Assembly (NCBI RefSeq): GCF_001442755.1
Contig: NZ_CP006367.1
Span: 3,534,001-3,598,000 of the forward strand
Direction of reading: 5' to 3'
Source of the DNA: Aureimonas sp. AU20
GTDB lineage: Bacteria; Pseudomonadota; Alphaproteobacteria; Rhizobiales; Rhizobiaceae
DNA: 64,000 bases
Shown: one piece after another, positions 40,449-48,251 of the stretch
Numbering within the stretch: position 1 is the stretch's first letter
Layout of the letters: the number at the start of each line of letters is the position of its first letter
Notes under the pieces: model-generated
Seen by the model: only the letters and a program-made list of their open reading frames with translations
Database searches by the model: none
What the model was told of the DNA's origin: nothing
Program-made: the position numbers and the translations under genes

Positions 40449-41483
40449 TTAGATACGCGGAATGCGGCCGAGCGGGATGAAGCCGAGCCGGGCTTCGCCC
40501 TCGCGCACCTGAACGTCGACCACGGTCTTGCCATCCTCCTGCCGCCCGGCAAAGCCGAGCGCGCCGGCGATCGTGGTGGCGAGCCCGCCGGTGCCCGGCA
40601 CCAGAACGCCGATCAGCCCGGCGATCGACTGCGGGTCCTCCACCGCGAGGCGGAAATCGCCCGAGACTTCGCCGCTCTGCGACACGCGGAAGGGGCCGGA
40701 CAATTGTGCCCCGCCGCCGCCCGGCAAGGAGAGGCTCAGGAGCCGGATGGTCCCCGCCTCGCCCCGCAGCGCCTGCGAGACGTTGGCGCCGGGAACGCCC
40801 GTGCGCAGCCAGCCCGCCGCGCCGTCCAGCGTCAGGTCGGCCGCGAGGTCGAAGGGCGGCAGTTCGGGCAGGCCCGGCAGCGTCGCCGTCACCGCCGCGT
40901 CCGTGAGGGCAAGGTCCAGCGCCGCGCCGTTCTGCCTCGCATGGGCCTCCAGTCGCTCGGAGCGGGCGAGCGGCGCGCCGGCCCCCTCGCCTTCGCGCAC
41001 CGAGACGACGGGCGCCTCGACCACCAGCGAGAAGCGCTCCAGCCCTTGCGTCCAAAGCGAGGTCGAGCCCTGCATCAGGCGCCAGCTGAGATGAAGCGGC
41101 GGCAGGTTCGGCGCGGTGACGAGCGCGGGGCCGGCCAGTTCCGCCACGATATGGCTGGGGTCGTAGATCTGCGCGGCGGTGCGCAGCGAACCGGCCGAGG
41201 CGCTGACGCCGTTCTGCGGCGCCTCGACGCCGATCCGGTCGCAGGACAGGCCGAGCCGGAACGGAAATCCGAAGACCTGCCGGTTCTCGCACAGGACCGT
41301 CGCCCCGCCGCCGCCCGCCGCCTCCAGCGCCGAGGCGATGCGCCGGTCGAGCTCGCCGGCCAACCAGTACCAGCCGCCCGCGCCCAGCGCGACGAGGATC
41401 ACCACCAGGATGATGAGTCCGCGCAGCGCCCGCGCGGCGCTGGAACGGCGCGGCGCGCCTGCCTGAGAGCTTGACCTTGCCAT
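40449..41483 (-). CDS. DUF2125 domain membrane-anchored protein
   Basis: This 344-residue protein has a basic N-terminus, one transmembrane helix (about residues 20-42, GLIILVVILVALGAGGWYWL) and a long exported region of the DUF2125 family, rich in repeated beta-strand segments. The motif CENRQVFGFPFRLGLSCDRIGVE is typical. The role is unknown; the fold resembles AsmA-like outer-membrane lipid-handling proteins, but that is an inference. The ATG at 41483 is preferred over 41597. It is convergent with tyrC and divergent from the ChaC gene. Confidence 0.85.
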   Translation of the reverse strand: MARSSSQAGAPRRSSAARALRGLIILVVILVALGAGGWYWLAGELDRRIASALEAAGGGGATVLCENRQVFGFPFRLGLSCDRIGVEAPQNGVSASAGSLRTAAQIYDPSHIVAELAGPALVTAPNLPPLHLSWRLMQGSTSLWTQGLERFSLVVEAPVVSVREGEGAGAPLARSERLEAHARQNGAALDLALTDAAVTATLPGLPELPPFDLAADLTLDGAAGWLRTGVPGANVSQALRGEAGTIRLLSLSLPGGGGAQLSGPFRVSQSGEVSGDFRLAVEDPQSIAGLIGVLVPGTGGLATTIAGALGFAGRQEDGKTVVDVQVREGEARLGFIPLGRIPRI

Positions 41484-41590
41484 CGTCTCGTCCTTTCTGC
41501 GCCCGATCGGGCGTCGAGCCCGCGCCGCGTTCCGTCTCGGGCGGATCGGGGCGGGCGAACCGGCCCGCTTGTGGCGCGCCGGGGAAGGGA

Positions 41591-42115
41591 ATGGCAAGCG
41601 GTATGGGCGATTTGTGGGTGTTCGGCTACGGCTCGCTGATGTGGCGGCCGGGCTTCGCGTTCGAGGAGCGGCAGAAGGCCCGGCTGGGGGGCTTCCATCG
41701 CTCGCTCTGCATCTATTCCCATGTCCATCGCGGCACGCCGGAGCGGCCGGGGCTGGTGTTCGGGCTCGATCGTGGCGGCTCCTGCGTCGGCATGGCCTTT
41801 CGCGTCGCCGAGGCCGGGCGCGAGGAGGTGATCGCCTATCTGCGCGAGCGCGAACTGCCGACCAATGTCTACAAGGAAACCACCCTGCCCATACGGCTGG
41901 AGGACGGGCGCCCGGTGCGGGCGCTCGGCTTCATCGTCGATCGCGGCCATTCCCAATATGCCGGGCGGCTCGATGTCGAGACGGCGGCGCGGCTGGTGGC
42001 CGGCGGGCACGGGCAGTCCGGCCCCAATGTCGACTATGTCCGCTCGGCCTTCGAGGAGATCGGCCGCCTCGGCCTCACCGACCGCTGGCTTGGCGAGGTT
42101 GTGGCGCGGCTTTAG
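41591..42115 (+). CDS. Gamma-glutamylcyclotransferase, ChaC-like
   Basis: This 174-residue ChaC-type enzyme would release 5-oxoproline from glutathione. The glutamyl-binding FGYGSLMW lies at 11-18, and GYGSL together with RGTPERPGLVFGLD and VYKETTLPI are characteristic. The ATG at 41591 is preceded by GGGGAAGGGA. It ends with a 4-bp overlap against the convergent acyltransferase gene. Confidence 0.92.
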   Translation: MASGMGDLWVFGYGSLMWRPGFAFEERQKARLGGFHRSLCIYSHVHRGTPERPGLVFGLDRGGSCVGMAFRVAEAGREEVIAYLRERELPTNVYKETTLPIRLEDGRPVRALGFIVDRGHSQYAGRLDVETAARLVAGGHGQSGPNVDYVRSAFEEIGRLGLTDRWLGEVVARL

Positions 42116-42903
42116 GACGAAGCGGGCGTAGGCACCTGATCGAGATGGGCGGCCAGAAGCGGGCTGACTGGCAGCGCGGGATAATCGGACAGCGCCTCGC
42201 GCATCAGCGCGTCGGAGCGCGCCTCGATCCGCCCCCCCAGTTCGCCCAGCAGCGCCGCGCGCGTCAGGCCCGGGCCGATCGGGGGCAGGAACTCGGCGCG
42301 GATCGTGCCGGGCTGGCGGCGCACCGCCTTGCGCGGCCAGAACAGGCCGGAATTCAGCGCCACCGGCACGATGGTGAGCGACAGCGCGTCGTAGAGGAAA
42401 TGGATGCCGGGCCGGTAGTTCGGTGTCGCGCCCGGCGCGGCGCGCGTGCCTTCGGGGAAGATGATGATCTGCCGCCCATCCGCGATCGCCTTGCGCGCCT
42501 CGGCGAGCAGGCTCGGCAGCACGGCGCCGCGCCGCTTGCGGTCCACGGGGATCATGCCCATCCGCTGCGCGTACCAGCCGAAGACGGGAATGCCCATCAG
42601 CTCCTTCTTGAGGATGAAGGTCGGCTTCTCCAGATGGGGCAGAAGCGCGATCACCTCCCAGAAGGACTGGTGCTTGGAGGCGACGAGGACGGGGCCGGCG
42701 GGAATGTTCTCCTGGCCCGTCAGCTCCGAGCGCGTGCCGGCGAGCCAGCGCAGGAGGAAGAGGCTGCTGCGCCCCCAGCTCTTGACGATCCACCAGCAGG
42801 CCCGCTCCGGCAGGAGAAAGAAGACGGGGAGATAAAGCAGCATCTGCCCCGCCAGATTGGCGTAGAACAGGATCTGGAAGACGACGGATCGAAACAGCGT
42901 CAT
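42112..42903 (-). CDS. Lysophospholipid acyltransferase family protein
   Basis: This 263-residue PlsC-type 1-acyl-glycerol-3-phosphate acyltransferase has the acyltransferase motif HQSFWE (H78, E83; the HX4E form instead of HX4D), the FPEGTR motif (149-154) and a hydrophobic N-terminus. It probably makes phosphatidic acid at the inner membrane or acylates another glycerolipid. The ATG at 42903 is preferred to that at 42972 because homologous proteins start with this hydrophobic stretch. The order ftsE-ftsX-ydcF-plsC is common in Rhizobiales. Confidence 0.9.
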   Translation of the reverse strand: MTLFRSVVFQILFYANLAGQMLLYLPVFFLLPERACWWIVKSWGRSSLFLLRWLAGTRSELTGQENIPAGPVLVASKHQSFWEVIALLPHLEKPTFILKKELMGIPVFGWYAQRMGMIPVDRKRRGAVLPSLLAEARKAIADGRQIIIFPEGTRAAPGATPNYRPGIHFLYDALSLTIVPVALNSGLFWPRKAVRRQPGTIRAEFLPPIGPGLTRAALLGELGGRIEARSDALMREALSDYPALPVSPLLAAHLDQVPTPASS

Positions 42904-42987
42904 GAACGGGATCGCAAAGCCAGGCGGAGCTTTGAGCCCGAAGCGTCCCCACGGGCTCTCGACCGGTCTCATACGAGGCTTTGCGGA

Positions 42988-43713
42988 TTATTTGAAGGAC
43001 GCTTGCACCCGATCGTGGCCGGCGATGCGATGTTCCCGGTCTTGCGCCATCACATTGTGCCAGGCGACGCGCGCCTTCACCGCCAGGACCTTGGCATATT
43101 CGGTCGCCAGCAGCCGCAGCCCGAGCCGCGTCGGCCAACCGTCGGGGCGCCAGAGCTTGTCGGGCGAGACGGGATAGGGAACGATTTCCGGCGCGTCCGG
43201 CACGTCGGCCATCTCCAGGAGCGAGCGCGGAATGTGATAGTCGCTGGTGACGAGAAGCAGGCGGCGGAACCCGTGCTCGCGTGCCCAGCGCGTCGCCATC
43301 TCGGCATTGCCGATCGTGTTCAGCGCCTCGTAGTCGAGATCCACGCAGCACTCGAACAGGCCGGCGTCCGTGCCGGTGGTGCGCGCCAGCGCCCGGGCGC
43401 TGGTGCCCCGGTTGACGCCGCTCACCAGAAGCCGCTGCCCCTCGCCGCTGCGAAGCAGGTCGATGCCCTGCTGCAGGCGCTGCTCGCCGCCCGTCAGCAC
43501 CACGATCCCGTCCGCCCTCGCGGCGGTCGGCGGCGTGGTGAGCAGCGCGACATCGCGCGCGAAGCGCACGAAGCCGCCCGCGAGATAGGCGCCCGAGGCG
43601 AAGCCCACGAGCAGCAGGACGAGCGCGAGCCTTTGGCCCCGACGCCGTTTCCGACGCCGGGCCTCCGCTTCCGTCCGTTCGCGCTCCAGACCTCCCAAGC
43701 CCGTCATGCCCAT
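42988..43713 (-). CDS. YdcF family (DUF218) membrane protein
   Basis: This 241-residue protein has an arginine-rich N-terminus, one transmembrane helix (about 28-50) and a DUF218 domain with DGIVVLTGGEQRLQQGIDLL, RLLVSGVNRGT, GNAEMATRW and LLVTSDYHIPRS. SanA/YdcF relatives bind SAM or affect envelope integrity, but the function is not settled. Either of the ATGs at 43713 and 43707 could be used. It follows ftsX by 25 bp and precedes the acyltransferase on the same strand. Confidence 0.88.
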   Translation of the reverse strand: MGMTGLGGLERERTEAEARRRKRRRGQRLALVLLLVGFASGAYLAGGFVRFARDVALLTTPPTAARADGIVVLTGGEQRLQQGIDLLRSGEGQRLLVSGVNRGTSARALARTTGTDAGLFECCVDLDYEALNTIGNAEMATRWAREHGFRRLLLVTSDYHIPRSLLEMADVPDAPEIVPYPVSPDKLWRPDGWPTRLGLRLLATEYAKVLAVKARVAWHNVMAQDREHRIAGHDRVQASFK

Positions 43714-43738
43714 TCAACGCTGGTTCTCGATCATTCGT

Positions 43739-44713
43739 TCACGCTTCCACCGGCGAGAGCATGTCGATGGCGGCCAATTGCCGGATGACGGTTATGCGAG
43801 ACGTGACCGCCGTCAACACTCCGATCAGAACAATCAGCGCCAGCACGCCGCCATAGCCGGTCCAGCCGATGGCGAAGGAGCCGAACAGGGCGCTGATCTG
43901 GTCGGCCTCGGGCGTCGCCTGGTTGGCCGCGGTCCAGCGGCCGAAAAGATAGAAAACCAGCAGCGCCACGGCCCCGCCCGTCAGCGCGCCCATCAGCCCG
44001 AGCTTGAGGAAATGGCGCTGGAACTCGGCGGCGATGAAGGAGCCCCGCGCGCCGACGAAATGCAGCACCTCGATAATGTGCCGGTTGCCCGTCATGGCGC
44101 CGCGCGTGGCGAAGACGACGGTGAGAACCGTCGCCACCAAGACCAGCGCCAGGATGGCGATGCCGGTGAGCACGGTGGCATGGGCCATGGAAACGAGGCG
44201 CGAGACCCAGGCGCGGTGATCGTCGAGGCTCGCCTGGGGCACCGCGTCGCGGATCGCCTTCCCGAGTGCCGCGAAGTCGGGCGGCGAATCCTCGTCGATG
44301 GCGATCACCACGAGGCGCGGCACGGGCAGCTCGTCGAGATCGAGCCCTTCGCCGAGCCAAGGCTCCAGAAGCCGGCTGGTGGCTGCGTCGTCCATGACGT
44401 CGGCCGACAGGACGCCGCGCGTGCCGAGCGCGATCATCTGCACGTTGCGGAGAGCCCCCGCCATGTCGAGCCCCTCGTCGGGCCGGATCTGCACGGTGAC
44501 CTCGCGCGCGATCTGCGACTGCCATTGCGCCGCCGTGTCGGACACGAGCGTCACCGCGCCGACCGTCAGGCTGGCGAGGAAGGTCATGATGGCGATGACG
44601 GTCAGCAGCGCCCGTCCGGCGACATTGCCGGGCGGCACGATCGGCGCCTCGCGGCTGGCGGCGGGCCGCAGCGCGAGGCGCGAAGGCAGGCGGGAAACGA
44701 TCCGGTCAATCAT
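43739..44713 (-). CDS. ftsX: Cell division permease FtsX
   Basis: This 324-residue membrane subunit of the FtsEX complex, which activates peptidoglycan hydrolases at the septum, has four transmembrane segments and a periplasmic loop between the first two (about 60-190). The HIIEVLHFVGARGSFIAAEFQRHFLKLG segment is typical. Its start overlaps the end of ftsE by 8 bp. Confidence 0.93.
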   Translation of the reverse strand: MIDRIVSRLPSRLALRPAASREAPIVPPGNVAGRALLTVIAIMTFLASLTVGAVTLVSDTAAQWQSQIAREVTVQIRPDEGLDMAGALRNVQMIALGTRGVLSADVMDDAATSRLLEPWLGEGLDLDELPVPRLVVIAIDEDSPPDFAALGKAIRDAVPQASLDDHRAWVSRLVSMAHATVLTGIAILALVLVATVLTVVFATRGAMTGNRHIIEVLHFVGARGSFIAAEFQRHFLKLGLMGALTGGAVALLVFYLFGRWTAANQATPEADQISALFGSFAIGWTGYGGVLALIVLIGVLTAVTSRITVIRQLAAIDMLSPVEA

Positions 44714-45365
44714 AGATGTCGAGCCGCCCCTGCCCCAGAACCAGCCGGCGCGCCTCGACCTGCTCCATCAGGGCGAGGTCGTGTGTGGCGATGACGACGG
44801 CGGTGCCCGTCCGGTTCAGCTCCATGAACAGGCGCAGGAGCCGGCGCGCGAGCGGCGGGTCGACATTGCCGGTCGGCTCGTCGGCCAGAAGAATGTCGGG
44901 TTGGTCGATCAGCGCGCGGGCGATCGCCGCGCGCTGCTTCTCGCCGCCCGAAAGCACCAGCGGCGGCGCGTCGAGCCGGTCCCCCAGCCCTACCCAGCGG
45001 ATGAGGTCGATCACGTCCTGCCGGTAGCTCGCCTCCTCCTTGCCGCGCACGCGCAGCGGCAGGGCGACGTTCTCGTAGGTGGTCATGTGGTCGAGCAGGC
45101 GAAAATCCTGGAACACGACGCCGATGCGGCGCCGGATGGCGGGAAGGTCCGTGCGCTTCAAGGTCGCGGCGTCGCGCCCGAGCACGGTGATCGTGCCGCG
45201 CGTCGGCTTCAGCGCCAGGAACAGCATGCGCAAGAGGCTCGTCTTGCCCGCGCCGGACGGGCCCGTCAGGAACTGGAACGAGCGCGCGCGGATCTCGAAG
45301 GTGAGATCGCGCAGCACCTCCGGCCCCATGTCGTAGCGCAGGCCCACATTCTCGAACCGGATCAA
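44706..45365 (-). CDS. ftsE: Cell division ATP-binding protein FtsE
   Basis: This 219-residue ABC ATPase has Walker A GPSGAGKTS (35-43), signature LSGGEKQRAAIARAL and Walker B ILLADEPTGNVD. It powers FtsX in septal cell-wall remodelling. It overlaps ftsX by 8 bp and is divergent from the small gene at 45572 across 206 bp of promoter space. Confidence 0.96.
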   Translation of the reverse strand: MIRFENVGLRYDMGPEVLRDLTFEIRARSFQFLTGPSGAGKTSLLRMLFLALKPTRGTITVLGRDAATLKRTDLPAIRRRIGVVFQDFRLLDHMTTYENVALPLRVRGKEEASYRQDVIDLIRWVGLGDRLDAPPLVLSGGEKQRAAIARALIDQPDILLADEPTGNVDPPLARRLLRLFMELNRTGTAVVIATHDLALMEQVEARRLVLGQGRLDIYD

Positions 45366-45571
45366 TCCGTTCCGCCCTTTCCTCTGGTCCCGCGCGAAGG
45401 CCGAAACGACCGCGTCGGGCGCCCTTCCTTCGCGCAGCTTTCGGGCGCCTTTCGGGCTGCCCGGGGTCAGTTTGGCACCAAGGTCTTTACACCTTGTTAA
45501 CCATGCGAGCTTACCGATCCCTGACCAGACGGCCTCCTCCCGGCCTCGACCTCAGCACTCAGGATCGGCCC

Positions 45572-45931
45572 ATGCGCTCCCGCCAGGCTTCCTCCGCCGC
45601 CCGTGCCTACGACCCGACGCCCTGGCGCGACAGCGTCGGCCTCGTGATCGACCTCGAAGCCCGCCGCCTCGCGCCGAGCGAGCCGCCGCAAGCCCAGCCC
45701 GCCGGCCCGCGCGCGCCCTATACATGGGACGATTTCGAGACCGCGAACAGCAACCACGCCCCGCCGCCGCGCTCGCGCGATCTCGGCTCGCGCCGCACCG
45801 GTGCGCGCGACATGTCGGCCGAAACCCGGCTGATGATTAGCCTCTTCGCGCTTCTGTTCTTCCTGGTCGCGCCGGCCCATATTGCGCCCCCAACACAAGC
45901 GCCCGTCGTGGCGGGAAAGGGAACGCCATGA
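45572..45931 (+). CDS. Small membrane-anchored hypothetical protein coupled to hpt
   Basis: This 119-residue protein has a proline-rich, probably disordered N-terminal 80 residues and one hydrophobic helix near the C-terminus (LMISLFALLFFLVAPAHIA). I do not recognise a family. Support for it being real is the ATGA overlap of its stop with the hpt start and an AGGA ribosome site seven bases before ATG 45572; earlier starts at 45494 (TTG) and 45503 (ATG) are possible. Confidence 0.55.
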   Translation: MRSRQASSAARAYDPTPWRDSVGLVIDLEARRLAPSEPPQAQPAGPRAPYTWDDFETANSNHAPPPRSRDLGSRRTGARDMSAETRLMISLFALLFFLVAPAHIAPPTQAPVVAGKGTP

Positions 45932-46464
45932 TCCGGGTTCGCGGCAAGACCATCGAGACGCTCTTCTCGGAAGAGGAGATCGCAAGCCAGATCGAACGGC
46001 TGGCCGCCGAGATCGCCGCGCGCAAGCCCGAGAACCTTCTCGTGGTGGCGGTGCTGAAAGGCTCCTTCATCTTCGCGGCCGATCTCATCCGCGCGCTGCA
46101 CAAGCAGCATGTCGCGCCGGAGATGGAGTTCATCCAGCTTTCCTCCTACGGCACGGGCACGGTCGGCGGCGACGTGCGCATCGTGCGCGATCTCGACGGG
46201 CAGATCGCCGGTCGCAAGGTGCTGATCGTCGACGACATCCTCGAGTCGGGCCGCACGCTGAAATTCGCCCGCGAACTTATGCTCTCGCGCGGGGCGACGG
46301 GCGCCGAGATCGCGGTCCTCCTCGACAAGCGCATGCGCCGCGTCGTGGAACTGGAGGCCGATTATGTCGGCTTCGAATGCCCCGACCATTTCGTCGTCGG
46401 CTACGGCATGGACGTCGCCCACACGTTCCGCGAACTGCCCTTCGTCGGTCGCGTCGTGAGCTAA
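45928..46464 (+). CDS. hpt: Hypoxanthine phosphoribosyltransferase
   Basis: This 178-residue purine-salvage enzyme makes IMP (and possibly GMP) from the base and PRPP. The PRPP loop is VLIVDDILESGRT (98-110); VAVLKGSFIFAADL and LSSYGTGT are characteristic. Coupled to the upstream small gene by ATGA. The CpdR-like regulator follows after 129 bp. Confidence 0.95.
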   Translation: MIRVRGKTIETLFSEEEIASQIERLAAEIAARKPENLLVVAVLKGSFIFAADLIRALHKQHVAPEMEFIQLSSYGTGTVGGDVRIVRDLDGQIAGRKVLIVDDILESGRTLKFARELMLSRGATGAEIAVLLDKRMRRVVELEADYVGFECPDHFVVGYGMDVAHTFRELPFVGRVVS

Positions 46465-46516
46465 ACTTCGTTTCATCCTTCGTTCACCACGCTTAGTAAG
46501 GCTTCGCACAAGGATA

Positions 46517-46534
46517 CTGCGGAATAATCCGCAG
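46517..46534. promoter_or_regulatory. 18-bp palindrome between hpt and the response regulator gene
   Basis: CTGCGGA (46517-46523) and TCCGCAG (46528-46534) are perfect 7-bp complements around ATAA. It lies 60 bp before the response regulator start and has no T-run, so it is either an operator for that gene or a weak hpt terminator. Confidence 0.4.
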
Positions 46535-46593
46535 ACGGGCGCGTGCTTGCCCGTTTCCGACCGGGTCGATCCGGTGTGTGGGAGTTGCGGACC

Positions 46594-47001
46594 ATGGCGA
46601 GAATTCTGATCGCGGAAGACGAAGCGGGTGTGCGCCTCCTCGTGGCCCGCGCGCTGCGCATGGAAGGGCACGAAGTCGTCATGGCCGAAGACGGCGAGAT
46701 GGCGATCGACATCCTGGCGGAGGAAAACGGACGCTTCGACCTCGTCCTTTCCGACATTCGCATGCCGGCCCTGACGGGCATCGAGCTGGCCTATGCCGCG
46801 CGCGCCGCCTTCCCGGACCTGCCGATCCTCCTGATGACCGGCTATGCCGAGCAGCGGGAAGCGGCCGAGGACCTCAGCGAGATCATCATGGGCGTGGTGG
46901 ACAAGCCCTTCACGCTCGCCGAAATCCGCCTTCGCGTGGCGCAGGCGCTGCGCGATCCCGCGGCGGACGAAGACTTGTTTCTGATGCGCCGCTACGGCTG
47001 A
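46594..47001 (+). CDS. Single-domain response regulator, CpdR-like
   Basis: This 135-residue protein is a receiver domain only: acidic pocket E8/D9, phosphoacceptor D54 (LSDIRMP), T82 (MTGYAEQ) and K104 (DKPFT). The sequence resembles CpdR, which in Caulobacter and Sinorhizobium delivers substrates to ClpXP when unphosphorylated. Placement after hpt is common in Rhizobiales. The ATG at 46594 gives MARILIAEDE, the usual start. Confidence 0.9.
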   Translation: MARILIAEDEAGVRLLVARALRMEGHEVVMAEDGEMAIDILAEENGRFDLVLSDIRMPALTGIELAYAARAAFPDLPILLMTGYAEQREAAEDLSEIIMGVVDKPFTLAEIRLRVAQALRDPAADEDLFLMRRYG

Positions 47002-47052
47002 GGGCCGAACGGCGAAGAAAGCTTCACGATTTTCCAAACCTGACAGGTTTCG

Positions 47053-47080
47053 AAGGGCGGCCCTCGGGTCGCCCTTTTGC
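47053..47080 (+). terminator. Intrinsic terminator after the response regulator
   Basis: AAGGGCG (47053-47059) and CGCCCTT (47070-47076) form a 7-bp stem followed by TTTTG. It lies 51 bp after the stop codon and 14 bp before the convergent tam gene. Confidence 0.75.
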
Positions 47081-47093
47081 GTGATCGCCCCGC

Positions 47094-47882
47094 TCAGCGC
47101 CGACGCGCGACGAAGAACAGGCGGGGGAAGGCGAGAAGCCGGCGCCCGTCCGCCCGCTCGCTATAGAGCCGCGTCATCTCCTGCGTGTAGCGGCCGAGGA
47201 AGCGCTCGCGCTCCCGCTCGGGCAGCCGGTCGATGAAGGGTTTGAGGCCGGTGGAGCGGAACCAGTCGGTGATCGCCTCGGCGCTCTCCATCGGATGCTC
47301 GTAGACCGTGGTCCAGACATCCACCTCGCTCGCCTCACGGATCAGCCAGTCGTAATAGGTGACGCGCGTCGCGACCGCCTCCCGCGCCTCCGAGAAGCCC
47401 TCGAAGAAGTCGGCAAACTCCGGCTCGGCGGCAATCGCGCGCATCGCGGTCTGGCTCGGTTCGGCGAGATTGTCGGGGATCTGCGCGGCGAGAAGCCCGC
47501 CCGGCGCGACCTGGGCGAACAGGGCCGGCACGAGGCTCTCGTGACCCAGCACCCATTGCAGCGAGGCATTGGCGAACAGAAGATCGAAGGGCCGCTCCGC
47601 CTGAAACCGCCCGATGTCGCCCTGTTCGAAGCGGCAGGTGGGCAGGCGTCGGCGCGCTTGCGTCAGCATCGCCTCCGACGTGTCGAAACCGGTGATCTCG
47701 GCCTGCGGAAACCGCTCGAACAGAAGCTCGGTGGAATTGCCGGGGCCGCAGCCGAGGTCGGCGATGCGCAGGCCCGCGCCGCCCGGCGCGCCATCCAGCC
47801 GGCAGCGGGCGAGGAGATCGCGCGCCGGGCGGGTGCGTTCGTCCTCGAAACGGCTGTAGAGCGCCGGATTCCAATCCGCCAT
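47094..47882 (-). CDS. tam: Trans-aconitate 2-methyltransferase
   Basis: This 262-residue SAM-dependent enzyme methylates trans-aconitate, an inhibitor formed spontaneously from cis-aconitate. The start MADWNPALYSRFEDERTRPARDLL is the Tam signature, motif I is IADLGCGPGNSTELL, and FANASLQWV and QIPDNLAEPSQTAMR follow. It stands alone, convergent with the response regulator gene. Confidence 0.95.
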   Translation of the reverse strand: MADWNPALYSRFEDERTRPARDLLARCRLDGAPGGAGLRIADLGCGPGNSTELLFERFPQAEITGFDTSEAMLTQARRRLPTCRFEQGDIGRFQAERPFDLLFANASLQWVLGHESLVPALFAQVAPGGLLAAQIPDNLAEPSQTAMRAIAAEPEFADFFEGFSEAREAVATRVTYYDWLIREASEVDVWTTVYEHPMESAEAITDWFRSTGLKPFIDRLPERERERFLGRYTQEMTRLYSERADGRRLLAFPRLFFVARRR

Positions 47883-48251
47883 GTCGCCTCTCCTTGCTGG
47901 GCGACCCGGTCATAGACCCCGGACGCGGCGGAGGCGAGGGTTTTACGCCGGCATCTCAGTGGGCACCGGCAGGGCCAAGGTTTGGAGAAGGGACGTGCTG
48001 GACGCGCGAGAGACCATCCCACTTCATCCCGTCACTCTCCGGCAAGGCCGGTCGGTAGGTCGATGACGAAAGCTCCGTTTGCGGACGCCCCGCTCGCATA
48101 GGGCCGACCTGAAAGGATGACTGAGAACGGACAGCCCAAGGCCGCACCAACTCAGCCTCGGCCTGCCCCCACGCGACGGCGCACGAGATCCGAAGACGCT
48201 GCCGCTCCCTGTCTCGCCCGGCGCTCCAGTCCGGCCGCGCCGCACTGCTCG
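47883..48251. other. 369-bp stretch without a recognisable gene
   Basis: This gap between tam and the TIGR02302 gene holds no open frame with protein-like composition, no clear hairpin terminator and no match to the dispersed repeat family seen elsewhere in the window. Part of it must hold the tam promoter. It may be degraded coding sequence, but I could not identify an ancestor. Confidence 0.5.
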
